From an archaeon (lineage in GTDB: Archaea > Thermoproteota > Nitrososphaeria > Nitrososphaerales > Gagatemarchaeaceae), in the NCBI GenBank assembly GCA_021823325.1, contig JAKAOG010000002.1, positions 188,194-252,193 of the forward strand: a stretch of 64,000 bases of DNA, read 5' to 3'. Under the pieces are notes generated by a model. The model searched no databases. It worked only from the letters and a program-made list of their open reading frames with translations, and was not told where the DNA came from. Position numbers and translations under genes: made by a program. Numbering within the stretch: position 1 is the first letter of the stretch; each line of letters opens with the position of its first letter. Positions 50,458 through 58,606 of the stretch are shown piece by piece.

Positions 50458-50987
50458 CCCTTCCAGGCGTCTTCCTTCTTGCCGTCGGCTTTGTTCACCC
50501 ACCGCGAGAGGTTGAACAGGTATGACGAGAGCCTGTTGAAGAAAGGGACCAGCGCAGGGTTCATCTCCTCAGAGCGAGAGGCAGAGACGAGCCTCCTTTC
50601 AGCGCGTCTGCAGACCGACCTTGCCAGCTGAAGCACAGCCCCCGCCTCGCTCCCCCCTGGAAGAATGAAGTTGCTCAGCGTCGGCAGCTCCTTGGCAAGC
50701 GCGTCTGTCATCTTCTCAAGGGCAAGGGTGTCAGACTGCGAGATCCGTGGGACTTCCCGGGACGTCGCGAGCTCTGTCGCCGCGTCGGCTCCGGCGACGA
50801 ACAGCAGGCTCTGTATCTTCCTCAGGTCGGTAGCGACCTCCTTGTTGTCAGTGAGAGAGATGACCACCCCGATGACGGAGTTCAGCTCGTCGATGGTGCC
50901 GTATGCCTCTACCCTCGGCGCGTCCTTGGGGACGCGCTTTGACCCGTACAGGGAAGTCTTCCCATCGTCTCCTCTCCGAGTGTACAT
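50454..50987 (-). CDS. Corrinoid (cob(I)alamin) adenosyltransferase, PduO type
   Basis: From ATG 50987 the product is 177 residues; the longer frame (to 51059) lies before the promoter. It begins MYTRRGDDGKTSLYGSKRVP, the N-terminal ATP-binding segment of PduO-type transferases; YGTIDELNSVIG and RSVCRRAERR (about residues 123-132) are diagnostic. It adenosylates cob(I)alamin to make adenosylcobalamin. A TATA element (minus strand TTATTAAT, 51010-51017) is 27 bases upstream. No B12-dependent mutase is in the window. Confidence 0.92.
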   Translation of the reverse strand: MYTRRGDDGKTSLYGSKRVPKDAPRVEAYGTIDELNSVIGVVISLTDNKEVATDLRKIQSLLFVAGADAATELATSREVPRISQSDTLALEKMTDALAKELPTLSNFILPGGSEAGAVLQLARSVCRRAERRLVSASRSEEMNPALVPFFNRLSSYLFNLSRWVNKADGKKEDAWKG

Positions 50988-51009
50988 TCGGTGGTGGCGC
51001 AGGCCCGGA

Positions 51010-51017
51010 ATTAATAA
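51010..51017 (-). promoter_or_regulatory. TATA element of the adenosyltransferase gene
   Basis: Minus-strand ATTAATAA/TTATTAAT core, 27 bases before ATG 50987; it fixes the start over the longer reading. Confidence 0.55.
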
Positions 51018-51263
51018 CGATAACAGCGTCAGACAGGGTCGAGCCCTCGGCGAGTTCAAAGGGGATTCTTTGGGTCAACCGAATTGTCATGGTTGGCCAA
51101 GTAAATTCCAGTCAGAAGTTTCTTATGCCCGGGGCAGGACAGAGATGCGAGTAAGACAACGGCCTTCGACATCCAAGACTCCCACCAGTTTACGCCCCAG
51201 GAGGCGTCAAAGCTCCTGCCAGATATCAAGCCGAAGGTAAAGGAGCTCATCGAACGCAAGAAA

Positions 51264-51575
51264 GTGGTGGCGAAACTGCACGAGGAGATGGAGAAGTACA
51301 ACCTGCTGGGCTTCAAGACGCCCGAGGTGGCCGAGAAAGCCGCGCAGCTTGACACGCTCGTGGACGACCTGACAAGAAAGATCGCTGAGCTCGAGGACCT
51401 GGGGGTGGAGGTCAAGGACCTCGACTACGGGCTGGTCGACTTTCCTGCGGCGCGGTATGGAGAGAGCGTGATGCTCTGCTGGCGATACGGCGAGCCCGAC
51501 GTCTCATTCTGGCACAAGCCGAACGAAGGGTACAACGGCCGCAAACCCCTGAAGATACAGCTCATCCAGCCTTAG
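51264..51575 (+). CDS. DUF2203 family protein (N-terminus uncertain)
   Basis: GTG 51264 gives 103 residues, but the frame is open from 51105 and the DUF2203 N-terminus, QFTPQEASKLLPDIKPKVK, is encoded just upstream (51186-51242) with no ATG, GTG or TTG in frame. The downstream part contains helix-turn residues EDLGVEVKDLDYGLVDFPA, WRYGEPDVSFWH and GYNGRKPL, all typical of the family. ATG 51145, near TATA-like sequence, is out of frame. Either an uncommon start codon is used or a base is missing in the sequence. The product is a small soluble protein of unknown function. Ends in a TTAG shared with the amidohydrolase stop. Confidence 0.75.
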   Translation: MVAKLHEEMEKYNLLGFKTPEVAEKAAQLDTLVDDLTRKIAELEDLGVEVKDLDYGLVDFPAARYGESVMLCWRYGEPDVSFWHKPNEGYNGRKPLKIQLIQP

Positions 51576-52414
51576 AGGCCGAGGAGCCGCCCCGCGTTGC
51601 CGCCGAGCAGCTTTTCGGAGACCCCAGGCTTGAGCTTCGGTGCGAGGTTCTGGCGGAAGTCGTCCATCCAGTCCTTCTGCCTGAGCATCGGGTAGTCTGT
51701 CCCGAACAGGAATCTGTCCTGCAGGATGCCGTTCAGGTAGGGGAGCACGTTCGGGGGGAGGTATTTCGGTTTCCACCCGGAAACGTCGATGAATACGTTC
51801 CGGCTCCTAAGCGCGATGGCCATCGTGACGTCGGGCCACGGCCATCCGAAGTGCGCCATCACCACCTTCAGGTCAGGGAAGGCCTGACAGACCTCGTCAA
51901 GCAGCTCCGGCTTGCTGTATCTGATTTCTGTGTCGCCCAGGCCTGTGGTGCCAGTATGGAAGAGGATCGGGAGCTCAGCTTCCTGACAGAGCTCGTAGAT
52001 GGGGAACATCAGCTTCCTGTCGTTGATGTAGACAGAGTTGGCGCTGCTGTGCACCTTCAGCCCGCGCATCCCGAGCGACTTAGCCCGCCTCAGTTCGCGC
52101 ACTGCCGCGGCCCCGGCGTTGGGGTCGACGCTAGCGAACGGGATGAGCCGGTCCCCAGACTTCTCCGCTATGCGCGCTATCTCGTCGTTCCTCATGGTAT
52201 AGTTTCTGAACGCCCTGTTCTTGGTGGACGTGGTGTCCTGCCCGAGGATTACCGCCCTGTCGACGCCCGCTTCGTCCATTTCGTCGACGATCTGGTCTGT
52301 CGAGGTAGGCAGGCGCGCCATGTCTAACTTGAAGAAGTCGCATGCCTTCATTATCGGGCCGTTCTTCTCCATGAACTCCCGGGTCCACGGGTGGACGTGG
52401 ACGTCGACGATCAT
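51572..52414 (-). CDS. Amidohydrolase-2 family (ACMSD-like) hydrolase/decarboxylase
   Basis: A 280-residue TIM-barrel metal enzyme. HxH is in VDVHVHPWTREF (about residues 3-14); other ligands are His in LFHTGTTGL, His in VMAHFGWPWPD and Asp in LFGTDYPML. The amidohydrolase-2 family includes 2-amino-3-carboxymuconate semialdehyde decarboxylase and gamma-resorcylate decarboxylase; substrate undetermined. ATG 52414 has a TATA at 52440-52449 in the leaderless position, shared with the divergent peroxiredoxin. Confidence 0.85.
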   Translation of the reverse strand: MIVDVHVHPWTREFMEKNGPIMKACDFFKLDMARLPTSTDQIVDEMDEAGVDRAVILGQDTTSTKNRAFRNYTMRNDEIARIAEKSGDRLIPFASVDPNAGAAAVRELRRAKSLGMRGLKVHSSANSVYINDRKLMFPIYELCQEAELPILFHTGTTGLGDTEIRYSKPELLDEVCQAFPDLKVVMAHFGWPWPDVTMAIALRSRNVFIDVSGWKPKYLPPNVLPYLNGILQDRFLFGTDYPMLRQKDWMDDFRQNLAPKLKPGVSEKLLGGNAGRLLGL

Positions 52415-52436
52415 CGTGAAGACGGCGACGGGGAGC

Positions 52437-52456
52437 GAACATTAACCTTTTTTGCC
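52437..52456. promoter_or_regulatory. Divergent promoter of amidohydrolase and peroxiredoxin
   Basis: Minus strand AAAGGTTAATG (52440-52449) sits 29 bases before ATG 52414. On the plus strand CCTTTTTTG (52446-52454) sits 26 bases before GTG 52477. The two elements overlap, so both transcripts should be leaderless. Confidence 0.5.
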
Positions 52457-52476
52457 GGACATTTTGCAACCCGCCT

Positions 52477-52953
52477 GTGGCCCCGAAGCTCAAAGAGCTC
52501 GCCGAAGGCGACAGAGCACCCGACTTCGAGCTCCCGTCCTCCGATGGGAATCCTGTCAGGCTTGGCTCGCTGAAAGGGAAGCAGGTGGTCCTCTACTTCT
52601 ACCCCAAGGACGACACTCCGGGGTGCACGGTCGAAGCATGCGCGTTCCGCGACAACCTCCCGGCGTTCGACAAGGTGGACGCGGTGGTGCTGGGGGTCAG
52701 CAAGGACTCGCTCGAGTCTCACTCGAAGTTCGTCGACAAATACTCGCTCAACTTCACGCTTCTCAGCGACGAGGAGCTGAAGGCGCACCACCTCTACGGC
52801 ACATGGAAGGAGAAGGTCAACTACGGCAGGAAGTACATGGGGACGGAGAGGTCGACGTTCGTGATAGGGGCAGACGGGAAGATCAAGAAGATATTCAGGA
52901 AGGTCTCGCCGCAAGGGCACGAAGTCCAGGTCCTGGCCGCGCTGAAGTCCTAG
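52477..52953 (+). CDS. bcp: Peroxiredoxin, Bcp/PrxQ type
   Basis: A 158-residue thioredoxin-fold peroxidase. Peroxidatic Cys50 is in DDTPGCTVEACAFRD and resolving Cys55 is five residues on, the atypical two-Cys Bcp arrangement; Thr47 and Pro48 complete the active-site motif. It reduces hydroperoxides with a thiol donor. GTG start at 52477 with a leaderless promoter. The next gene, a membrane protein, starts ten bases later. Confidence 0.95.
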   Translation: MAPKLKELAEGDRAPDFELPSSDGNPVRLGSLKGKQVVLYFYPKDDTPGCTVEACAFRDNLPAFDKVDAVVLGVSKDSLESHSKFVDKYSLNFTLLSDEELKAHHLYGTWKEKVNYGRKYMGTERSTFVIGADGKIKKIFRKVSPQGHEVQVLAALKS

Positions 52954-52962
52954 GAAAGCCGC

Positions 52963-53694
52963 TTGGGCTCGTTCTTCGCCGGAGTGAAGGCCGGGACGCT
53001 CGGCGGATTTCTTTACGTGGGAGGGACAGCAGTGTTCAACGTCGTCCTTCTTTACGCGCTCCGGTCGGACGTGCTGAACTTCATCCAGGGGAACTACACC
53101 AGTGTCTGCACGAACAGCGTCCCTGTCAACGCGACGAACAGCGTCCAGAACTGCTTCGCTTCTGTAATCGCCGTGGACGTCCCATACATCGCGTTCGTGG
53201 CGTTCTTCATCGTCCTCGCCTATGCGGGGGCGTTCGGGATCCTCTATGATTCCATCCCAGGGCTGAACGCGTTCCTCAAGGGCGAAGTGTTCGCGGCGGT
53301 CGCTGGTTTCAACCTGGTGGTCTTCGGGTTCTCGGCTTACTTCTTCGACACCCCCTCTTCGGTCGCGAGTGGGATATTCATGGTGATATGGACGGTGGTC
53401 TTCGGCTACACCCTCGGGAGGCTCTACAAGAGATACACCAGGCTCGTCTCGGTCGGGAGCCAGGACCCGACCCTCCTGAAGGTGATGGTCGACGGGAAAG
53501 ACCTCACAGGAAAGACGAGGACGTTCGCCCTCACATCCAGCCACAAGGTCCGAGCGGAGGTGGCCGAGGACGCGTCGTTCAGGGAGTGGGAGACGACAGG
53601 AGGGGTGAGCGTGGAAGACTCGAGGTCGTTCGAGACCGTGGTCGAAGTGAACGGCGAAGGGACGCTAAAGGGCGCGGTCACCCGCAAATACTAG
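52963..53694 (+). CDS. Membrane protein with C-terminal beta domain
   Basis: A 243-residue protein. Four hydrophobic segments (about residues 7-30, 67-90, 105-127 and 132-152) are followed by a soluble domain of about 85 residues, beginning DPTLLKVMVDGKDLTGKTR and rich in beta strands. A lumenal loop has NATN and two Cys, perhaps disulfide-bonded. TTG at 52963 lies ten bases after bcp, so co-transcription is likely. No recognised family; a redox connection is only suggested by position. Confidence 0.65.
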   Translation: MGSFFAGVKAGTLGGFLYVGGTAVFNVVLLYALRSDVLNFIQGNYTSVCTNSVPVNATNSVQNCFASVIAVDVPYIAFVAFFIVLAYAGAFGILYDSIPGLNAFLKGEVFAAVAGFNLVVFGFSAYFFDTPSSVASGIFMVIWTVVFGYTLGRLYKRYTRLVSVGSQDPTLLKVMVDGKDLTGKTRTFALTSSHKVRAEVAEDASFREWETTGGVSVEDSRSFETVVEVNGEGTLKGAVTRKY

Positions 53695-53740
53695 CCCGAC
53701 AGCATATGCAATCGACGAACTGAACTCTTGTTCCCGCCGA

Positions 53741-53751
53741 AGGTTAAATAT
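53741..53751 (+). promoter_or_regulatory. TATA element of the 50-residue protein
   Basis: AGGTTAAATAT, centred 26 bases before ATG 53773; it decides that start over the upstream TTG 53728. Confidence 0.6.
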
Positions 53752-53772
53752 CGTGCGGCAGGCGCGGCGCAG

Positions 53773-53925
53773 ATGCTCCTGAAGTCCGTCCCGGAGGAGA
53801 CATACTGCCTGAAGTCCGAAAAGCACTCCCCTGTCAGGTCGGGGGCAAACGTGACCTGCTACCGGTGCGGAATGTTCCTTGGGATAGCCGGCGAGTCGAA
53901 GCTCGGAACTCTCCTCGACTACTAG
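53773..53925 (+). CDS. 50-residue Cys-containing small protein
   Basis: Leaderless from ATG 53773 and only 50 residues long, MLLKSVPEETYCLKSEKHS and so on. Three Cys (about residues 12, 29 and 32), the last two in a CYRC motif, could hold zinc or iron. Ends in a Leu/Asp/Tyr tail. Too small for a family call. Its stop codon is shared with the convergent acetyltransferase gene (CTAG at 53922-53925). Confidence 0.65.
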   Translation: MLLKSVPEETYCLKSEKHSPVRSGANVTCYRCGMFLGIAGESKLGTLLDY

Positions 53926-54389
53926 GGCGCCTTGCCGAAGAGGCTGGTCAGGGCCCTGAAACCGCGCTTCGCGTAAAAGCGGTTGGCGATTTCGTTCTGC
54001 GAGGGGACGTCGGCCACGATTATCTCGGCCCCCATCTTCTTCAGTTCGGAAGACGCCTGTTCCAGCATCTCGTTCCCCAGCGCCTTCCTCCTGTGCTCCG
54101 GAAGTATGTAGAAGTCGCTGATGAATCCCTCGGTGTGGGGCTCGTAGAAGGTCCTCTCCCGTATCTCCGCCCTCATGAAGCCCAAGACCTTCGTGCCTTC
54201 TACCGCCACTATCAGCAGCCTTCCCGATCCCTCGAACGTCGCCTGCACGTACTTTTCTGCCCTGGACTTCGCGTCCGCCACGACCGCGAAGAGCGGGTCG
54301 AACTCCGCGTTCAGTCTCTTGGTGCGGACGACCAAGTCGGCGACTGCCGCCAGCTCTTCCTTCTTCGCGTGCCTGATCTGGAGAGGCAT
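53922..54389 (-). CDS. GNAT-family N-acetyltransferase
   Basis: From ATG 54389 the protein is 155 residues; the TATA-like GCGTAAATCC at 54414-54423 supports this start over 54440. The fold is clear: MPLQIRHAKKEELAAV, LIVAVEGTKVLGFMRAEI, then motif A FISDFYILPEHRRKALGNEM (about residues 101-120) where the acetyl-CoA pyrophosphate loop RRKALG occurs, and the final NRFYAKRGFRAL. It probably acetylates a small molecule or a protein N-terminus; substrate unknown. Confidence 0.85.
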   Translation of the reverse strand: MPLQIRHAKKEELAAVADLVVRTKRLNAEFDPLFAVVADAKSRAEKYVQATFEGSGRLLIVAVEGTKVLGFMRAEIRERTFYEPHTEGFISDFYILPEHRRKALGNEMLEQASSELKKMGAEIIVADVPSQNEIANRFYAKRGFRALTSLFGKAP

Positions 54390-54423
54390 CCCCACGCCGG
54401 CTCCGTGGGTTCCGGATTTACGC

Positions 54424-55755
54424 CTATTCTGGGGGGTCAACTATTGCTCCGCTCCTCCTAAGCGTGCTCATCATCTTCCTTGAGTGCTCTATCATGCCCA
54501 ACGCCGCGTCGAATGACTCCTTCGGAGAGATCTTCCTCCTGGAGACGCCGTCTCTGACCGCGGCCTGGCCCACCTTTGCCGCCACCCTGGGGAAGACCTC
54601 CCACTGAACCATCGTCGGGAGGATGTATGTACTGCTGATTCCCTTCTCCCTCGCGAACGCGGCCAGCTCTTTAGCCGCCTCGATGACCATCCCGTCGGTG
54701 ATCGTCTTGGCCCTGACGTCCAGGGCCCCCCTGAATATTGCCGGGAACAGGAGACTGTTGTTCACCTGGTTGGGGAAGTCTGACCGGCCGGTGGCGACTA
54801 TCTCTGCTCCCGCCTTGTGCGCGGCGTCCGGGAGCATCTCAGGGACTGGGTTGGCGAGGAAGAACGCGATCCCTCTCCTGTTCATGGCCGAGATCTCGTT
54901 CGGCTTCACCATGTCGGGTCCCTGGCCCGCCGCAGCGACAAGCGCGTCTGCGCCGTCGAGGGCGTCCTTCAGACCGCCGGTGAGCCTGTCGCCGTTGGTG
55001 CGCAGCGCGATATCGTACTTCCACCTGTTCTTCAGCATCAGCTGGTCGATGTCCTCTCTCTCCGGGTGAAGGATCCCCTTCGAATCCAGGACGATGATGT
55101 CTTTGGGGTCTGCTCCCGCCTTCACGAGCAGTCGCTCTGCCGCGATGTTGGCGGCTCCCGCGCCGAAGAGGACGATCCTGGAGCCGCGGAGCTTCCGCCC
55201 TGTGAGCTCGAGGGCGTTGTACAGGGCAGCAAGGGTGACCCCCGCGGTCCCCTGCTGGTCGTCGTGCCATACGGGGATGGACATCTCCTCTCTCAGCCTG
55301 TCCAAGACCTCGAAGCACTTTGGCGACTCGATGTCTTCGAGGTTCACCCCGCCCAGTGACGGCTCAAGCGCCCTGACGAAAGCGATGAGCTCTTCTTCGC
55401 TCCCTACTTTCACAGGGAGCGGTATCGCGTTCACCCCGCCGAGGTAATTGTAGATGAGCGCCTTTCCCTCCATGACCGGGAGCGCGCCTTCGGGGCCGAT
55501 GTTCCCGAGCCCGAGCACCCTGGTCCCGTCGGTGACCACCGCGATCGTGTTCCATCTCCCCGTGTATTCGAAGGAAAGCTCGTGGTCGGCCTGTATCGCC
55601 TTTGAAACGGCGGCGACCCCTGGGGTGTACCAGATCGAGAAGTCGTCCAGCGACCTTACCGGCACCTTAGGGGCGATCCCCACCTTTCCGCCGTAGAATC
55701 TAGAATACTTCAGCGCCTTCTTGGAGTAGTCTACACGCGTGGGCCTCTTCGTCAA
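54424..55755 (-). CDS. NAD(P)-dependent malic enzyme
   Basis: From TTG 55755, a leaderless start with TATA at 55778-55785, the protein has 443 residues, within the short bacterial/archaeal malic enzyme range. The Tyr acid in WYTPGVAAVSKAI (about residues 43-55), Lys in VMEGKALIYNYLGG, metal-binding Glu/Asp in NLEDIESPKC and WHDDQQGTA, and the Rossmann loop VLFGAGAANIAAERLL are all present. It decarboxylates malate to pyruvate, giving NAD(P)H. An open frame to 55854 lies before the promoter and is excluded. Confidence 0.93.
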   Translation of the reverse strand: MTKRPTRVDYSKKALKYSRFYGGKVGIAPKVPVRSLDDFSIWYTPGVAAVSKAIQADHELSFEYTGRWNTIAVVTDGTRVLGLGNIGPEGALPVMEGKALIYNYLGGVNAIPLPVKVGSEEELIAFVRALEPSLGGVNLEDIESPKCFEVLDRLREEMSIPVWHDDQQGTAGVTLAALYNALELTGRKLRGSRIVLFGAGAANIAAERLLVKAGADPKDIIVLDSKGILHPEREDIDQLMLKNRWKYDIALRTNGDRLTGGLKDALDGADALVAAAGQGPDMVKPNEISAMNRRGIAFFLANPVPEMLPDAAHKAGAEIVATGRSDFPNQVNNSLLFPAIFRGALDVRAKTITDGMVIEAAKELAAFAREKGISSTYILPTMVQWEVFPRVAAKVGQAAVRDGVSRRKISPKESFDAALGMIEHSRKMMSTLRRSGAIVDPPE

Positions 55756-55777
55756 CCGAAGGGTCCGCCCTGCTTCG

Positions 55778-55785
55778 GCTATATG
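55778..55785 (-). promoter_or_regulatory. TATA element of malic enzyme
   Basis: Minus-strand CATATAGC, 27 bases before TTG 55755. Confidence 0.55.
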
Positions 55786-55975
55786 TGTCCTTTCAGGCGT
55801 TTCTGCGTCTCCTCTCAATGACGCTTTCTGCAAGAGAGGGCGAGGGGCGCTCACCTGAGGTTGCCTCGGCGGTGTGCCATGGCGGTTCTGGAGCGGCGCC
55901 CGTCGTCGCCCCTTTAAGGGAAGGGTTCGATTCTCATGGTTGGAAAGGGGAGCTCGGACCCGCGAAGGAACCCCG
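55786..55975. other. Intergenic region between malic enzyme and YHS gene
   Basis: About 190 bases upstream of malic enzyme. It contains the near-palindromic CCCCTTTAAGGGAAGGG at 55909-55925 and a T-arm-like GGGTTCGATTCTC at 55923-55935 with no matching acceptor stem. No protein-coding pattern is visible. It may hold the 3' end of the copper operon and upstream elements of malic enzyme. Confidence 0.35.
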
Positions 55976-56119
55976 TTACGCGTACTTCCTCGGATTGCTG
56001 TCGAAAGTCGTTTTGCACCCCTGGCAGCAGAAGTAGAACGTCTTCCCGTCGTGCACGCTGGTGTACCTTGCGCCCTTCTCCTCCACCTTCATCTTGCAGA
56101 CCGGGTCTGTCGATGTCAC
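55976..56119 (-). CDS. 47-residue YHS/TRASH-domain metal-binding protein
   Basis: A complete small gene. GTG 56119 has a strong ribosome site GGAGGTGA seven bases upstream, inside the end of the chaperone gene. The protein is MTSTDPVCKMKVEEKG, then DGKTFYFCCQGCKTTFDSNP, and ends RKYA. TDPVC, FCCQGC and TF are the YHS motif (Tyr-His-Ser family) that binds metal through three or four Cys; it matches the N-terminal YHS domain of the P1B ATPase two genes upstream. It is last in the copper cassette and may bind or deliver copper. Confidence 0.85.
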   Translation of the reverse strand: MTSTDPVCKMKVEEKGARYTSVHDGKTFYFCCQGCKTTFDSNPRKYA

Positions 56120-56126
56120 TTGTCTT

Positions 56127-56390
56127 TCACCTCCTCCGCTCGTTTGCGAAGACAACCATGCCTTTGAAACCCGACTTCGCCGCGACGCCGAGGATGTCGT
56201 CTTTGACGTCGGGCTCGCGCGTCTTCGACGGGTCGAACTTCACCACCATCATGTTCAGCATGGGAAGCGCCCTTACGTCCTTGACCCCGGCGGAGCGCTT
56301 CAGCCCTTCCCTGAACGCTGGGGTGCACGCTATGCAGTCGACGCTGGATACGGCGAACCGGACCTCTCCGGAACCGCTCTCTGTGCTCAA
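56127..56390 (-). CDS. HMA-domain metallochaperone (CopZ-like)
   Basis: An 87-residue protein with one heavy-metal-associated domain. CxxC is in [16 protein letters not shown] (about residues 15-30; Cys19 and Cys22) and [20 protein letters not shown] follows as in the ferredoxin-like HMA fold. A Gly-Phe near GFKGMVVFA completes it. It would carry Cu(I) to the adjacent ATPase. Its ATG overlaps the ATPase stop by four bases, and the 47-residue YHS gene follows. The N-terminus [10 protein letters not shown] is short and acidic. Confidence 0.88.
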   Translation of the reverse strand: MSTESGSGEVRFAVSSVDCIACTPAFREGLKRSAGVKDVRALPMLNMMVVKFDPSKTREPDVKDDILGVAAKSGFKGMVVFANERRR

Positions 56391-58606
56391 AACCTGGGGA
56401 CGAACCTCCTGAGGGTCAGCGAGTTTGCGACAACGGTCACCGAGGACATCGCCATCGCGGCGCCGGAAAGGATCGGGCTGAGCAGGACCCCTATGAGGAG
56501 GTAGAGGACGCCTGCGGCGACCGGGATCAGGGCGACGTTGTATACGAATGCCCAGAAGAGGTTCTGCCTGACCTTGGACATCGTCTTCCTCGAAAGCTGG
56601 ATCCCCGCCACGACGTCTTTCGGGTCGTCTCTCATGAGGATCAGCCCCCCGGTCTCCACCGCAATGTCGGAGCCTGACCCGATGGCGATGCCGACGTCGG
56701 CTTGTGCGAGCGCGGGGGCGTCGTTGATTCCATCGCCGACCATCGCCACCTTCCTGTGTTCTTCTGTCTGGAGGCGTTTCACTATCTCAGACTTCATAGC
56801 AGGAAGCACCCCCGCGAAATATCTGTCGACCCCCAGCTCCGTCGCGACTGCCGCCGTGGTGACGGCGTCGTCTCCGCTAATGATGATCGTCTCGAGCCCC
56901 ATCTTCTTCAGCCCTGCGATCGCCTCCTTGGAGGAAGGCTTCGCCCTGTCGGCGGCCCCGACGGCCCCCTGCATCTTCCTGTCGACCGCAAGAAGCATGA
57001 CTGTCTTCCCCTGCTTCTGGAGGGCGCTTATGGTCCCGAGCTCGCTCCCTGCCACCTCCACCCCCTCGGACCGGAGCAGCTCAACGTTCCCGAGGAGGAT
57101 TTCGCGCCCTGCATAGGTCGCACGTGTCCCAAGCCCGGGGAGCGCCATGAACTTCGAAGGCTCTGGGACCGGGCTCTCGGAGGACATCGCGGCGTGCTTC
57201 CTAAGGACAGCCGATGCCAGTGGATGCTCAGAGTTTTTCTCTGCGATGGCTGCCAGGAGGAGGACGTCTTCCTGACTCCTTTCTCCGAATGAAACGAGGT
57301 CGGTCACCTCCGGCTCTCCCTTGGTGAGGGTCCCGGTCTTGTCGAACGCGACGGTGTCGACCTTCTGGGTCCTTTCGAGGAACTCTCCGCCCTTGATCAG
57401 TATCCCGTTTTCAGCCCCCTTCCCGGCCCCTACCGCGATCGCGGCGGGCGTGGCAAGGCCCAGAGCGCATGGACATGCGATGACAAGCACCGCCACTGCC
57501 GCCGTAAAGGCGAAGCTCACCGGCTTTCCGCCAGGGTAGACCCAGAGGGCGAAGGACGCCAAGGCCACGGCCGCCACGAGCGGGACGAAGTAAGAAGAGA
57601 TGGTGTTGACGAGCCTCTCCACGGGGGCCTTTGTGTCTTGGGCGTCCTGCACTATCTGGACGATCTTGGAGAGCGCGGTGTCCGAGCCGACATGTGTCGC
57701 CCTCACCTTCAAGACGCCGGGCCCGTTGATGGTCGCGCCTATCACGCGGCTCCCGCCAGCTTTCTCGACCGGCATGCTCTCCCCGGTCACCATCTTCTCG
57801 TCGACGAGCGAACTCCCTTCGACGACCATCCCGTCGGTAGCTATCTTTTCGCCCGGCCTGACCACGAACATCTCCCCCACGCCCACGTTCTCGATGGGGG
57901 TCTCCACCTCGTGCCCGTCCGGACCCACGACCCGGGCCGTGCGGGGTTGCAGCCTGCTGAGCCTCATTATCGCCTCTGTGGCCCTGACTTTGACGGACTG
58001 CTCGAGGAGCCTCCCTATCAGGATGAGCGCGATTACGAGCGCAGATGCGTCGAAGAACAGGCCGCCGTAAGGGAAGTCACCCGGCAGCAGGACGTAAACA
58101 AGGCTGTAGAAGTAGGCCGCCGACGTTCCGACCGCTATGAGCGTGTCCATGTTGGAGGAGCGCATCTTGATCGCGTTCCACGTCCCCTGGTAGAACCTCC
58201 TTCCGGCTATGAACTGCACGGGCGTGGCCATGACGAGGAGGAGGAGTCCGGTCGGGAACCAGGCCGGAAAGACGGCGACGTAGGAGAGCGCGAGGATGGG
58301 CGCGCCGAGGACGACGCTCAGCGCTATGTTTCTCTTGAGGGAGCGGAGCTCGAGCGCCGGCGCGAGGAACGTCTGCATGCAAGACTCGGCGCAGAAGTAG
58401 TATGTCCGCCCGTCGACAACGGTATGCAACGATGCGGGCGACTCTTCGACGTACATGCCGCAGACCGGGTCGGTGGCCGAGTCAGGCGCCTCCCTTCGTC
58501 CCTCTGAGGAAGGACCGGGCGCAGTACTTGCAGCAGAATGCCAGGTCCTCGCCGCGCACGCGCTGGATGTACGCGTCCTTGTAGACCCTGCATCCGCAGT
58601 GGGCAC
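56387..58606 (-). CDS. copA: Copper-type P1B ATPase with N-terminal YHS domain
   Basis: From GTG 58606 it has 739 residues, but the first 45 or so overlap the PadR gene in another frame and look artificial. The clear protein begins with YHS residues DPVCGMYV, then [16 protein letters not shown], eight membrane helices, [16 protein letters not shown] (transport CPC), [15 protein letters not shown] (phosphorylated Asp), SEHPLASAV and [21 protein letters not shown] 58456 is the next in-frame start but would lose the first YHS Cys. It pumps Cu(I) or a similar ion out. Gene order PadR, ATPase, chaperone, YHS suggests one copper operon. Confidence 0.92.
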   Translation of the reverse strand: MPTADAGSTRTRTSSACAARTWHSAASTAPGPSSEGRREAPDSATDPVCGMYVEESPASLHTVVDGRTYYFCAESCMQTFLAPALELRSLKRNIALSVVLGAPILALSYVAVFPAWFPTGLLLLVMATPVQFIAGRRFYQGTWNAIKMRSSNMDTLIAVGTSAAYFYSLVYVLLPGDFPYGGLFFDASALVIALILIGRLLEQSVKVRATEAIMRLSRLQPRTARVVGPDGHEVETPIENVGVGEMFVVRPGEKIATDGMVVEGSSLVDEKMVTGESMPVEKAGGSRVIGATINGPGVLKVRATHVGSDTALSKIVQIVQDAQDTKAPVERLVNTISSYFVPLVAAVALASFALWVYPGGKPVSFAFTAAVAVLVIACPCALGLATPAAIAVGAGKGAENGILIKGGEFLERTQKVDTVAFDKTGTLTKGEPEVTDLVSFGERSQEDVLLLAAIAEKNSEHPLASAVLRKHAAMSSESPVPEPSKFMALPGLGTRATYAGREILLGNVELLRSEGVEVAGSELGTISALQKQGKTVMLLAVDRKMQGAVGAADRAKPSSKEAIAGLKKMGLETIIISGDDAVTTAAVATELGVDRYFAGVLPAMKSEIVKRLQTEEHRKVAMVGDGINDAPALAQADVGIAIGSGSDIAVETGGLILMRDDPKDVVAGIQLSRKTMSKVRQNLFWAFVYNVALIPVAAGVLYLLIGVLLSPILSGAAMAMSSVTVVANSLTLRRFVPRF

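Noticed and set aside
51145..51240. 31-codon ORF starting at ATG 51145
   Set aside because: Arg/Ser-rich out-of-frame reading of the DUF2203 N-terminus; the conserved domain lies in the other frame.
52411..53544. 377-residue minus-strand open frame
   Set aside because: It covers the Bcp and membrane-protein genes in antisense, with no recognisable domain.
55915..55960. T-arm-like GGGTTCGATTCTC suggesting a second tRNA
   Set aside because: No acceptor, D or anticodon stem pairs with it, and the stem itself has a mismatch; the complementary acceptor sequence is not found upstream.
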